Part shown: piece after piece, positions 9,301 to 19,274 of the stretch | Layout of the letters: each line of letters opens with the position of its first letter | How positions within the stretch are numbered: the first letter of the stretch is position 1 | DNA from: Mnemiopsis leidyi | Lineage: Eukaryota; Ctenophora; Tentaculata; Lobata; Bolinopsidae | NCBI GenBank assembly: GCA_000226015.1 | Contig: JH153030.1 | Span: 3,134-27,664, forward strand | DNA: 24,531 nucleotides | Reading direction: 5' to 3' | Position numbers and translations under genes: made by a program | The notes under the pieces: generated by a model | What the model saw: only the letters and a program-made list of their open reading frames with translations | Database searches by the model: none | Told to the model about the DNA's origin: nothing

Positions 9301-12300
9301 ATTACTGTTGGATAAAAAGAGAGGTTACTCGTTACTAGTTGCTGTAATTGTCATAAATTTAAAATTTGTAGTTTAGTGTGCTGCTTGTTTCGAATAATCA
9401 TATCTGATATCTTATTTGTTAATCTCTGTCACGTGGTACTAAGGGGGTTATGTTTCAGAGCAGACACTAGTGTACAACAGATGACTGGCCTGCTCCTTAA
9501 GTTATCTGAAGAGGGGGGCCCTGCACGAGGCCCTGAACTTGCTAAAGCAGATTTGGTCGTCAGGCTCCAGGAGAAGGACATTGAAATGTGCGCGTTTGCT
9601 TCCTCCTCTTTGTTAGTCCTGGAGTATGTACAGAAGTTCGGACATAAACTGTGTTGTTATGATGATCTCCGTGTTATCATTGGTAAGAGTTTGATGTTAA
9701 CGCCACACTGACAAACCATCAGTCGCCCTCATAACTTGTCAAATCAAGATAATTTCGACGTAACTTGAAACTGGTTTGTTGATGATCCGAATTGTACCTC
9801 TTCTACCAATTGTCATTTTACAAGTCATCTGCTAACAACATTTAATGACAACCAATTCGATGTAGGTACTTAACGAGTCAAATATTCTACAAGGAAAATG
9901 TTCTTGTGCACGGTGGCCCTGTATGATACAACCTCCTTGTTACAGAGCGACTAAAAGACTCGGAAAAACAAGAGCTGATACAGATCCTTGAAGAGTACAG
10001 AGTATCGGTTAAGGAGAGTAACGGGACGAAAGCAATGCAAAGACTTGCCACTCTTCACATGTTACTTCATCACCTCGGCAAATACCGAGCTTTAGAGTCG
10101 GAACAGCAGTTTATTGCACTGGAGGAGATCAAGAACTTTCATAACATCACTTTAGAAGGTTTCTATGCCTGACATTTTGTTTTTTGTTTCTTGGTGAAGT
10201 TTTTAGTTTGTTTCTCTGCACTTTGCTGTTATGTAACTGTTTTCTCTTCAGGAGATCTAGGTTGCGCGTACATAGATGCGTTTGTTCTTCTTTATTCTTG
10301 GCAGAAATGTGACTCTAGAAATAAGCCTGACATGGTGGAGTCAATCAAGTATGTTCCTGTTTCCAGTATTTTTTCCCGTCAAATGCCTTTTTGCGCCGAA
10401 GGCGCAAAAAGGCATTACTAAGGGTTAACGATCGAGGGGGTGGTTGGAGAATGTGTATACTAGGTTTATGTCGTGTGTACGTTCGTGCGTTACGCTCGTG
10501 CGCGCGCTCCTTTATCAAACTTAATCATGTATACGAAGACTTAACTGCCTCCGGCCGACGAATGTAGTTCACATTATGCAATGTTTACATGATTGCCTCA
10601 ATTATTTGTTCTAATCATGCAACAATCGCAACAAGATGTACTATCAATCAAGAGATACGATCAAAATTCTTTTAAACTGAAGTTTTATTGAGTAATTTGT
10701 CTTGAATGACAGATTACCTAGATTGAAAGATGAATGTAACACGATTTTAAACGTTCAGCCGGACAATTTTAATTAACNNNNNNNNNNATGAACGTTGTAC
10801 AAATAAAGGTCGCATATACAATACAATAATGGCGACGTTATGCAGACTCAAGATATTTGAAACAAACAATGAAAGAAACGCGCTATTGTGTTCAAACTTT
10901 GCGCGTGCAGCGTGCAGTTTTCAAATCTTGCATCGAATGGCTGCATTAATTCGCGCGTTTAACACGTGCAGAACAATGAAATTGACCGAAATGACGTCTG
11001 GTTAGTGGTTTGCGAAATGCGAGTTGCCTGTTGCGTATTTCTATTCCTCATTCCGTGAATTGTAATAACAATAAGCGATGGCATGACACGGGAAATTCAG
11101 CGGTCGCCTGACACAATGAAAGCGGCCGCAAGTCTTGTTCTTCTTTCCTTTTTCTTCAGCGCTTTAAAAGCATTTCATTTTTATTTGTTTAACGAAATAC
11201 TTGAAATAAGCTTTGTCATATAACTTCCATTCCCCAGATTACTGATGACCAAGTTGGAGCAGTTTCCTGAAGCCTCTGCCTGTCGACTACTTGTTACTCG
11301 ACTATACGAATACCTGGGAGCTATCGGACCTGCAGTAAGTAAGTTATTTTCTATTTTGAGACGTCAATTTAATTTGAAATTCCACAGTTACTGTTCAATA
11401 AGCGCAAAATTACATTTACTAATGTGTAACACAGGTTGAAGTATACAACGGATTGGACACGAAGTCGATACAGTTGGATTCTCTTGCTCACATCTTGTAC
11501 CCGAGTTTAATACCTCTGGGGGCGTACAATCGAGCTGACAAACAGGCCAGACAAATGGAGGCTTTTTATAGAACAAACGAGCGGGAGGTAAGCTGCAAGC
11601 TGGGTCGTTCTCTATGTGGGGCAATATTGCAGTCCTCATATTCTAATTTGTTATCGTATGCCGCTTTGACGCTTTTCATGCACAACGGCGCTCCTACAAG
11701 CACTGACCATATAAATTTCGCGCGCGTGCGCGTATTATTTGCTGCTAGTAATCAATTCAATCGACAGAAGCGATGGAACGTTAATTATGAACTTGCTGTT
11801 CTTCAGGTCCTAGAGTACATAGTCAAGTCATACCTCTGTGGCAAGTTCAACAAAGTCTCTGAACTGTTTGATTTACATCGAAGTCTCGCATACAGCATAT
11901 CTAAGTCCGTCTTCCTGCTAGATAAATTGTGGCTGTCCTTCATCCTTTCCTCCGCCAATTCCTGGGACCAGATAGGTATTTAACTTAAAATCGAAAATCT
12001 CATTTCGAATAAAATCTTGAGAGTATATTCTTGTTTCGTTCAATCTCAATTCTAGCTTAATGAACCTTAGAGACGTTGCTGGAAGCTACCCGAGCGGAAA
12101 TTACATCAGTAAAAACGGACAACCTTGTGGACAACAGAGATTACTCAGTTAACGAGGTCTGTGACTCGAGACACCTGGAAATCGCGACACTACAAGCATC
12201 AACTAGCTACACTCACGACACCCTTTATGTGAATATGCGACATTTCATGTTGTCTTCCCTGCTCTGTCTACAAGACGCGACGAGCAACAAGAACGGGGCG

Positions 12301-13490
12301 AATCTCGATACCATTGTTTCACAGTTTCGGTCGGACGTAATGGAGAAAGCTGCTAATTTGCCCGACTTGGAGGTTTGTGTCAGAATTTTTCCGTTAAACC
12401 TAATTTTTGTCTGTCTTGATAATATTTTGATTCGTATTACTTTGTGTATTGTTACTGGGAAGTATAAACAAACTGTAGTCTGGAAATGAAGTTCCTCACT
12501 ACTTTACTCTCAGGGATATCCGATCTACATTATGGTGTCTCAAAGTATGAAAGTTTGGAGCGTGTACCTTGAAACCTTTGCTTCAATTGTGACTGACGCA
12601 AAAAACTTGATCCAGCATTGTATTCACGGCAGTTCAACACAATTTACCGTGGAAAATGTGACTTCGAAAATTTCAGGTACTCTATTTTTCATCTGTATGG
12701 AAAGTTTCTTGAAAAACTTGTGATCGGCGACGCGTTTTCAATTTGTCTTGGAAATTTTACTTACACTGCTTTTACAGAATTGATATCAAGAACAAGGAGT
12801 GAATTGATAGTCGAAGATACGATCAACAGTTCTAAACTACCATTTCTTTCTTCACTTATTCAGGTTAACACGTCTCTTGCATACCCTGACCTAATCGTGC
12901 CCCAACAATTAGAAAAAGTTTCTTAACCCTGCCATTTCATCGAGTTCAGATAAGACCGTCCGAAACGCTTCGATTAAAGTTCCTATTAATATAATCTGTA
13001 TCATTTTCAGACTGCATATTTCGCTGTGCTCTGTCACAGTTGTGTCGTAACAGGACGGATTCAGCGCAAAAAACGCGGTGTTGCTGAAGGAGTGATGAAT
13101 TCGATGAAGACCATATTATCCGACATAAAATCCCTCTGCGAGGATTGTCACTCAATCGCCACAAATCACAAACTCGAAAATCTTACCATCGACAAGGTAC
13201 TGTTATTATTTTTGCGTCAGAGATAGAAGACATTAACTGCTGTTTGTTCTTTAAAAGTTTCTATTTTCAAGTGACGAAACTTAAAAACATGACAATTTTC
13301 CATGATAACAAAAACTCAGTTCCATATTGAATCTTGTTTACGTGATCTGAACTCTGAACCGCAGGACGACAGCGTTGACAGTCGAATAACGAGTAGCTTG
13401 GAGTGGTCTCTGGACGAAATGTCCGGAATCCTCGGCAAGCTGAGCAGCTTGGTCAACACACTACACTCACGCCTTCAGCCTAAGTCGTGA
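6356..13490 (+). CDS. NAA25: N-alpha-acetyltransferase 25, NatB auxiliary subunit (18 exons, 892 aa)
   Basis: NAA25 (yeast Mdm20) holds the catalytic subunit NAA20 and anchors NatB to the ribosome, which acetylates nascent Met-Asp/Glu/Asn/Gln termini in the cytosol. Coding exons: 6356-6407, 6527-6612, 7154-7292, 7401-7519, 7926-8100, 8665-8851, 9190-9294, 9459-9682, 9946-10158, 10252-10348, 11238-11334, 11435-11587, 11807-11975, 12071-12372, 12514-12676, 12778-12863, 13011-13196, 13365-13490. All phases join without a stop and total 2679 nt; human NAA25 is 972 aa. The start MANRRDPQTERKLRPLYDAL is strongly conserved. Helical TPR-like repeats run from about residue 17 (ADKILKKEKDFHCAKVLKAL) onward; other family blocks are YFDTSFRL, RGPELAK and FGHKLCCYDDL. 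Exon 6 needs the acceptor at 8664, not the better-looking one at 8671. The C-terminal third is the least conserved. Intron 10 contains an N gap, so an extra small exon there cannot be excluded. Confidence 0.95.
6790..7027. mobile_element. Foldback/MITE-like element in NAA25 intron 2
   Basis: TCTTCTTGACTCGAGTGATA at 6790-6809 is repeated in inverse at 7008-7027 with one mismatch in 20. Inside, a second inverted pair is present (AGGATTTAATGGAATTTCAT at 6815 against the reverse complement around 6938-6965). CTATCA motifs repeat near the right end. The 238-bp length, nested inverted repeats and lack of coding frame suggest a non-autonomous element. I see no clear target duplication. Confidence 0.6.
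8165..8431 (-). mobile_element. tRNA-derived SINE (family 2), best full-length copy
   Basis: Read on the minus strand it starts GGGTTGGTGGTGTAGTGG, has a clean B-box GGGTTCGATTCCC about 45 bases on, the shared body, and ends in the short repeat tail CAAATACAAATACAAATA. It lies in NAA25 intron 5, antisense to the gene. The tail suggests mobilisation by a LINE with an AAATAC-type 3' end. Short ORFs across it on both strands are artefacts. Confidence 0.88.
8848..9166 (+). repeat. 53-bp tandem array seeded by the exon 6 splice donor
   Basis: Six units start at 8848, 8901, 8954, 9007, 9060 and 9113, exactly 53 bases apart. Each carries CGGAGT, then AAGT in the first unit or TAGC/TAGA in the others, then TGTTCTTATCAGT and CTATCTTCACAAC. 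The first unit spans the real exon 6 donor (GCGGA|GTAAGTGAG at 8852), so the array begins within the last four coding bases. The later units keep the GT but read GTTAG in place of GTAAG. Confidence 0.9.
10382..10416. repeat. Perfect 16-bp-stem hairpin with GAA loop, NAA25 intron 10
   Basis: AATGCCTTTTTGCGCC and its exact reverse complement flank GAA (10398-10400). The apex GCGCCGAAGGCGC contains GCCGAAGGC, also found at the hairpin at 21978-22000. It starts 34 bases after the exon 10 donor. Short MITE, RNA structure, or both are possible. Confidence 0.8.
10778..10787. other. Assembly gap of 10 N
   Basis: Ten Ns lie in NAA25 intron 10 (10349-11237). The round number suggests a scaffold join of unknown true length. 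The flanks (GC-rich 10480-10510 and AT-rich 10560-10777) show no exon. Confidence 0.99.
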
Positions 13491-13790
13491 AGATTCCTGT
13501 TGCAGTATTTGCTGGACTATCTCATAAACACGATACATGTTCTATGTAAAATATAGAGAATAAGTTTGGAACATTGAAAGGTCGCTGTAAGGCTTTCCAT
13601 TATATTTGTTGTACCCAAGTTTTGAATCTTGAAGATTTGCGATTAATAGTTTTTGATGATTGAATCCCTTCATTCATGATGGTGGAGCTAAGGGCATATT
13701 GATTGTTTATTTTTGCACATTACTCGTTTTACAGTTAAAGCGTTTCCATCGTGACAGTATTAAATTTACCTGATGAGTTCTATCCGACGT

Positions 13791-13796
13791 AATAAA
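13791..13796 (+). terminator. NAA25 poly(A) signal AATAAA
   Basis: A canonical AATAAA lies 301 bases after the NAA25 stop codon. It is followed by T-rich sequence about 20-40 bases on (CTTCTTTTCTTATATTC), as expected for cleavage and polyadenylation. The 3' UTR 13491-13790 shows nothing else notable. Confidence 0.6.
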
Positions 13797-13819
13797 TATG
13801 CAACTTTTGTCACAGCTTC

Positions 13820-15073
13820 TTTTCTTATATTCTTATCCCTATTTAGGATGGACAGCAATGCACCGGTTAACCACAGACTGAGAGAAATGATTTCAATTGT
13901 CGACACAAAATACTTCCTATCTCGGCAATGTGAACTGTACTCCGGAAGATAGTGGAAAAGTTAACTTAAATTTCTTCGCTCTTTAGCATGGAATGTAACA
14001 ACTGTTATGAAATTTGGTGGTAATATCTTTACACTCGTCAATAGATGGTTAGTATAGTAATACCGAGGCGACCATATACAATACATATATGGTAGCACTC
14101 AGTTTGAAATTCAGTTCCGAGAATGTGCCGAATAAAGTGGCGCCATGGAAACATTAGAGATAAACTATATTTGTCCCGGGATTACCACTTGAAGCTGAAA
14201 CCACCTCCAGAGTTCAGACGCATAAAAAGCATAGTGTTTCTCTACGAAACAAAATTGCAGTTCTGCTGATGTCTTTTGACCATCTTCTCATTGCACAGCA
14301 AGGTATGTAAGCAATCCAATATGGCGAAATATGAGATGTCACTATAATATTTAGTTAGTTTTGTCTGTTTTCAACTCAGCTCTATAAGGTGGTGATCCGA
14401 ATTACCGCAATTCCTAATACTTCCAGTTCATAACTAATAAACTCTCTCCAATAGCCAGCATAATTTGATTCCCATCATGCATTTTTTTTCTTCATTGTTA
14501 CATGCGATGTTCTATTCACTACTGATAGTGTTATCTTTGAAATGCTGCGCTCTATCGCTGATCCCATGTGTTTCAAGCTTCTGATTGTGAAATAAAGTCG
14601 GCAATTTGACGGTTTGTCGATGGACACATACCGCACAGGTAACGCACACTTAAGGGGCACATAACACACGGGTACGGCACGGGTAAGGCACGCAGGGACA
14701 CTTAACGCACGGGCACGGCAAGGACACATAATGCACGGATAAGGAACACCTACGGACACATAACGCACTGGTAATTGGTAAAGCACGGATAAGGAACACT
14801 TGGAATTCATTCCAGAAATCATTTTACAATATACATTATACAAAGTAAAGTTATTTCAAGTCATTTCAAAGTCATTTCAAAAGAGGATCAGACACAATGG
14901 TTAAAATTGTCATATAATTTCAATTAATCAAACATGCATATTTTGGAACTAAAATTTTACTTCCATTTGATAATTTCAGAATTTTGACAGCTAACATTTC
15001 TTCTTCTTGCTGAAGACACAAAAAAAAGCTTTTCATTTTTCTGTCCAAGAAGTCTGGTAAAAAAGCTGTCTAC
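13820..15073. repeat. Intergenic region with a degenerate GGACACATAACGCACGG repeat
   Basis: No gene is visible between the convergent ends of NAA25 and the 504-aa gene. From 14622 to 14795 a purine/C-rich unit of roughly 35-60 bases recurs irregularly, built from GGACACATAACGCAC and GGGTAAGGCACGG-like blocks. A 122-codon minus-strand frame across it is a by-product of the repeat (VPYPCIMCPCRARALSVP). The remaining sequence is ordinary AT-rich DNA. Confidence 0.6.
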
Positions 15074-17082
15074 TCATAGACTTGGTAAGCGCACCAACGA
15101 CTTACAGGGAACATAAGATTTAACTTTGTCTACAGTAGTTCCACCCCACCAGTAACTTGTCGTTGAAGGAGAAGAGAGATTGTTGACGTAATATCTTTTT
15201 AGCAGCCTTCCGTCATTAGACACCCTAAAAAGAGGGTAATTGTTCTGCATCCTTGTGTCTGGCTCTGGGACCTGGTTTAGAATCGCTCCAGAGTCTCCTC
15301 TGTAGTTTGGATCTTCGAACGCGGAGAAAATCTGAGCGACAACATCTTGCAAAGCTTTAACAACTTTTTCCCGGTGCGATATGTTAAAGCGGTCGTAGAA
15401 CTGTTTCTGTCCAAAACATGCCCACCTTTCATTTAACTTGTTAGTGACATTGATCCCGAATTTTTCGTCCTCCGCAAAGTTATAATAGCCCAACTTGTAC
15501 CCATTGTAGCCAGATACATCAGATCGTAACTGTTTTACTGGCACCCTAGGAAATTTACTTGTGTTATGGAATTAATGTTTATGCTGGCGTTTGAAATGTT
15601 GCACTGGGAGATTTTACCTAGTATACTCATGAAAAAAAGAGCTTCATATTTACCACCAACGATCATTGTATCTATTTTATACAAGCGAGACCCTGTCCGT
15701 CGGCTGTTAAATATTTCCTCCCACCGACGTCCAAGACTTGTTTTCTTCTCCTGTGCCATTGCAGAGCGTTTTTTAAAGGAAACGAACGATAACGACGATA
15801 AGTTGCCATGGTAACTTGGCATACCCTTGCAGCAACCAACTGCTCAAAAACGCTTATTTCCCTCCTTCTTGGCTCTGGCGGCTTTAACGTTAAAAGTAAA
15901 TGATTCTCATTGCTCTGACCTTATTTTAAACACTTCTCTTTATAACGTACCACAACGCGAAATTTTGGAGCTCTAGGTCTGAAGATGGAGGCTTGAATCG
16001 AAGAGTCTTGTCTAAAAATTATATGTCTTGGACAAAGACATATGATTTTTAGAAAAGTTCGCATCATATATGTATAGATATGTAATTTAGGAATAAATCG
16101 ACAAACAAGATGAAATATATAAGATAAAAATTCCATTAATGAGATTTTACCTTATATGACCTGCCGTGAAACCTTGTACCAAGTATTTGCAAGAAAATGC
16201 TGACATAGAATATGCCTCCTCCAGCATGGCAAATCCTTGTTGCACTTCGGTATTGTTCAGCGACCTGTAAACATCGCCGGCCATCCTGGCTTTTTCTAGG
16301 GCTATCTCATGGCCGGTCCTCCAAACTTCCAAGCAGTGTGGTTGATAGTGATCAATGTTGTTTTTGGCTAATTTTAGAACTTTTCCATGTTTACTTTTAA
16401 CTCCTCCTCCTCCCAGAATCATATCATATTGCTCCGTGAACCACAGGCCGTGCCTTGCATAAAAATCTGAGGGTTCAACATACTTTTTTGTTTCGTCCAG
16501 AACTGTAGGAATTGATGGGTTGCCTTGTCCCAACACAGTCTCTACCGAATTCCGCTCAATCGCCATAATCGCCAGAAGTTGATCTAGTTCAGATTGAATT
16601 TTATCTGGATCTTGTAAAGCCAAATCGTTATACGCCCTTTCAAATTTAGCATATTGAGTTTCATCTCCAGGGTCACTTATCGAACCTTCAATCCCGTAGA
16701 AGTTCCCAGCGAGGGACATAATGTCGTTAAAAGAAACTCTCACTCCGTTTAGCAGACAATGCTTAGGGACCCTGTTTTTGAGGATATCAAGGTCTCCCAT
16801 CAATTCTTCTATTGGCTCTGTACTTCCCAGGTCGGGCAAAGGCGGTATTATGCACATATCCTCTCTCGTGCTATAAACTGGCATTTCCGCTGATTTCCAA
16901 CGAACAAAATTGTCATTATCAACAAAGACAGAGGTTCTTGATTCTCCATCATTTTTAAATTTCAGCAAATTATCCTCTAAACGCTTAACAAGTACTGACG
17001 TCCTGCCCAATTTCCTTTCCAGGTACACCAATATGTCTTTCTTTCTCACAAGTGTTATATCCAAATTTTCTAATCTGCTCAT
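15074..17082 (-). CDS. Uncharacterised protein of a bacterial-like family, 3 exons, about 504 aa
   Basis: Predicted minus-strand exons are 17082-16151, 15736-15618 and 15537-15074; junction phases agree (2, then 1). The start is the ATG at 17082. Visible blocks are LNGVRVSFNDIMSLAGNFYG (residues 111-130), DHYQPHCLEVWRTGHEIALEKA-like helix with His (244-265), FSCKYLVQGFTAGHI (296-310) and, in exon 3, FAEDEKFGINVTNKLNERW followed by FGQKQFYDRFN. I recall the same order (GD/NFYG; NxxHFxP...WxxxHxxAL; FxAGHxR; DExxxGxxVxN...WxxYGD) in uncharacterised bacterial proteins and a few eukaryotic ones. The spaced His residues in helices recall zinc-dependent phospholipase C/P1-nuclease-like folds, but that is inference. 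No signal peptide or membrane segment is evident. The 932-nt first coding exon is long beside NAA25's. The exon 2 acceptor (ACAAG|T) is weak and could be wrong; upstream acceptors would add residues. Confidence 0.7.
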
Positions 17083-18609
17083 TACTGCGTTCCTAATCTA
17101 AGGAGTATTTTCATATCACGTAATCGACAAATTTTTCTATTGCAACCAAACTCCACAGCTGCCTATCATGTTAATTTTATGTGACAAGGGAACCGGACTC
17201 AAAAACGAATGGAAATTCACTGTTGGTGGAATGACAGGGGTTAACCAAAAAAATGTTGCGAATTAAAAAAGTTAAGGTTGAAAACCGAATCGAATCATGA
17301 CGTGCATTTACGACAACACGAGTAAATTAGTAGACTATAACATAAGGGATGCAGGGGACAGTTATATCAATTATATGAGAAGAAGTGTCAAATTTACAAA
17401 AATTAAAAGGCACAAACGAATTTTAAGCTGATAAAGGGTTCAGAAAAGGGTAATCACTTGGGTAGGAAAGATTTTATTAAAGGAAATATCACAGGCGAAC
17501 TTTCGGTCGGTTAAACCAAAAGTTCTACTTGCCTACGGCCGAACATGTCAACGGAGCGAAAAACCATTCGATACGTCCCCAAAATGAGACCAAACGAAGC
17601 AAGTTACTTCAGAAGTTAAAGAAAATCGTAATGCGAGGATCAAATTACATAATATTACATCAATATTTCTCCGACAAATAGCATCTGCCACTGCTATGAG
17701 ATCATGATATAAGGGTCGGAAGTGTGGTGGTAAAATTTAAAATTTTCCGATTTTTAAAGTTGAAACACAGCTTTGCGTGATAAAATAGCCAATTGCAGTT
17801 TGCAGTCGGCACTTTCTTGCCCTTACTCTATTGACTATTACCAGCGCGGCTGGTATTCAAATTTTACAGATTTCAACTTTTTATATTTTAAAGATTTTTC
17901 TTTCTGCGTAAAAAATTTAGTTGGGTATTTTAGCGAAAGGATAACAAATGTTTGGAATGATATGACGACTGTCCGATGAAAAATTAAGTGCCGTGAACCA
18001 TAATAAGGGGAACAATTACGTGTCTTAAACGATTTATGGCTGCTTTTCAAATTTTTTGTCGGCCCAGAATCCAGATTACTCCATTTGCTGTTGCTAGGTT
18101 TCTTGACCAGATGATGTGGAGTTGACATTCTGGAGTAGAAGAAAGGACAACATCATGATTTACTAGGCTAACACTGACAACTCACTCTTGATAGGTCAAT
18201 TTCGGGCACAAACCGAGATCCGCAGCCCAAAGAAACGGTTGAATAAATCTCTGTGGTTAAAATTGTAACGTATTATAATTTATAAACAGTGAAACTTCTT
18301 ATAATAAATAATAATAATATTTACTGAAATTGTTTCAGCACTGCTGTTAAAGATTAAAACTTATACGCAGCAGTGTAACAAGAACTATCAAATTGCCTAT
18401 TAAATGGAAATAAGATCAAAGGTTAAATATGACCTTAGTTCCCTGAGGTTTATACAGCTAACCCTATTTCACTGTTAAATAAATTTAAAGAAGGGGGATC
18501 GTTATGATTACGCCTTAAGACGAAAAGGGTTGATAACGTTATCAGTTTTTGTCAAAATTTCCTTCATTTTTATCTAAATATTGACCGAAAACCTCCACGA
18601 ACAGTTAGC
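17083..18609. other. Divergent intergenic region, no gene seen
   Basis: This 1.5-kb AT-rich interval separates the minus-strand 504-aa gene from NOP10. Frames at 17773-17979 (plus) and 18128-17838 (minus) overlap each other, have low-complexity AT-driven composition and no splice or homology support. Both flanking promoters must lie here, but no TATA box or other element is convincing. Confidence 0.5.
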
Positions 18610-18804
18610 ATGTATCTGCAGTATTACTTAAATGAGGATGGTAAGAGAGTGTACACCCTACAGAAGTTAGCTCCCACGGGAAAACCCACATTGTCAGCTC
18701 ATCCTGCCAGGTTTAGTCCTGACGACAAGTTCTCAAAACACAGAATACTAACCAAACAGAGATTCGGTATCCTCCTTACCCAGCAACCCGCCCCCAAGTA
18801 CTGA
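18610..18804 (+). CDS. NOP10: H/ACA ribonucleoprotein complex subunit 3 (NOP10), 64 aa, single exon
   Basis: NOP10 is a core protein of H/ACA snoRNPs with dyskerin, NHP2 and GAR1. It supports pseudouridylation of rRNA and snRNA and telomerase RNP stability in nucleolus and Cajal bodies. The frame is complete at 64 aa, the same as the human protein. It opens [20 protein letters not shown] (human MFLQYYLNE, RVYTL) and contains the hallmark [18 protein letters not shown] and the ending TQQPAPKY. The coding region is uninterrupted here. It heads a same-strand run of translation genes with RPL18 and UBA52. Confidence 0.97.
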   Translation: MYLQYYLNEDGKRVYTLQKLAPTGKPTLSAHPARFSPDDKFSKHRILTKQRFGILLTQQPAPKY

Positions 18805-19255
18805 AGGTAGTGCTTGAACTGTCATCAAGAGTGAACAACATGATATCAGAGTGGTTTGAAATGATAAGAAAAGGCGACGCCGAACATAACAAGTTTGAAG
18901 GACTTTTTTGAATGCTGACTTATTTGGGTATTCAATTAACATTGCTGAATGCAGAGAAGCACTGATTCAATGAAATTTTCGTTCATTGTATATGTAATTC
19001 CTTTTTAGACAACTCGATATTAGATCGCCTGAAGTTACCCGACTCATTTTAACTTATTTTATTTTACTTAATTTATTATTTTCACTGATCTTACTCCAGC
19101 ATTCTCACTGATTGTGTAGTTCCTTACTGAAGGATGTTCAAAATACTGACTTAACTTACTTTATCAATGTATCTGTTGCAACACCATGCTGCATTTGTTA
19201 GAAAATCGAGTAACAACAAACTCCATAGTTAGGACTTACCAAACGTGACCATAAT
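18805..19255. other. NOP10 3' region and RPL18 upstream region
   Basis: About 450 bases without a gene. AT-rich sequence around 19048-19080 (TTATTTTATTTTACTTAATTTATT) may include the NOP10 3' end, though no exact plus-strand AATAAA is seen. The RPL18 promoter must lie at the right end; no TATA box is obvious, as is usual for ribosomal protein genes. Confidence 0.4.
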
Positions 19256-19264
19256 CCCCTCTCT
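19256..19264 (+). promoter_or_regulatory. Candidate 5' TOP motif of RPL18
   Basis: CCCCTCTCT lies 11-19 bases before the RPL18 ATG. Ribosomal protein mRNAs of animals begin with a C followed by pyrimidines, which places them under TOR/LARP1 translational control. If transcription starts here the 5' UTR is only 12-19 nt. This is inferred from position and composition. Confidence 0.45.
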
Positions 19265-19274
19265 AGCTTCTGCA

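Noticed and set aside
10801-10850. Possible shared repeat between 10812-10840 and 14068-14098 (CATATACAATACA)
   Set aside because: Only 13 bases match exactly in AT-rich DNA, too short to claim.
11453-11983. A 176-aa plus-strand ORF as one exon
   Set aside because: It reads through two NAA25 exons and the intron between them. Consensus donor at 11588 and acceptor at 11806 and the family sequence favour the spliced model.
14475-14843. A 122-aa minus-strand protein with repeated VPYP/CYVPL-like blocks
   Set aside because: The frame is produced by the GGACACATAACGCAC repeat; no splice or homology support.
15535-15822. 95-aa minus-strand ORF starting at MPSYHGN as an independent gene
   Set aside because: Its middle part fits as exon 2 of the 504-aa gene by phase at both ends; the N-terminal part lies in the intron.
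17773-18128. ORFs on both strands upstream of NOP10
   Set aside because: They overlap in opposite directions, are AT-driven and show no family motif.
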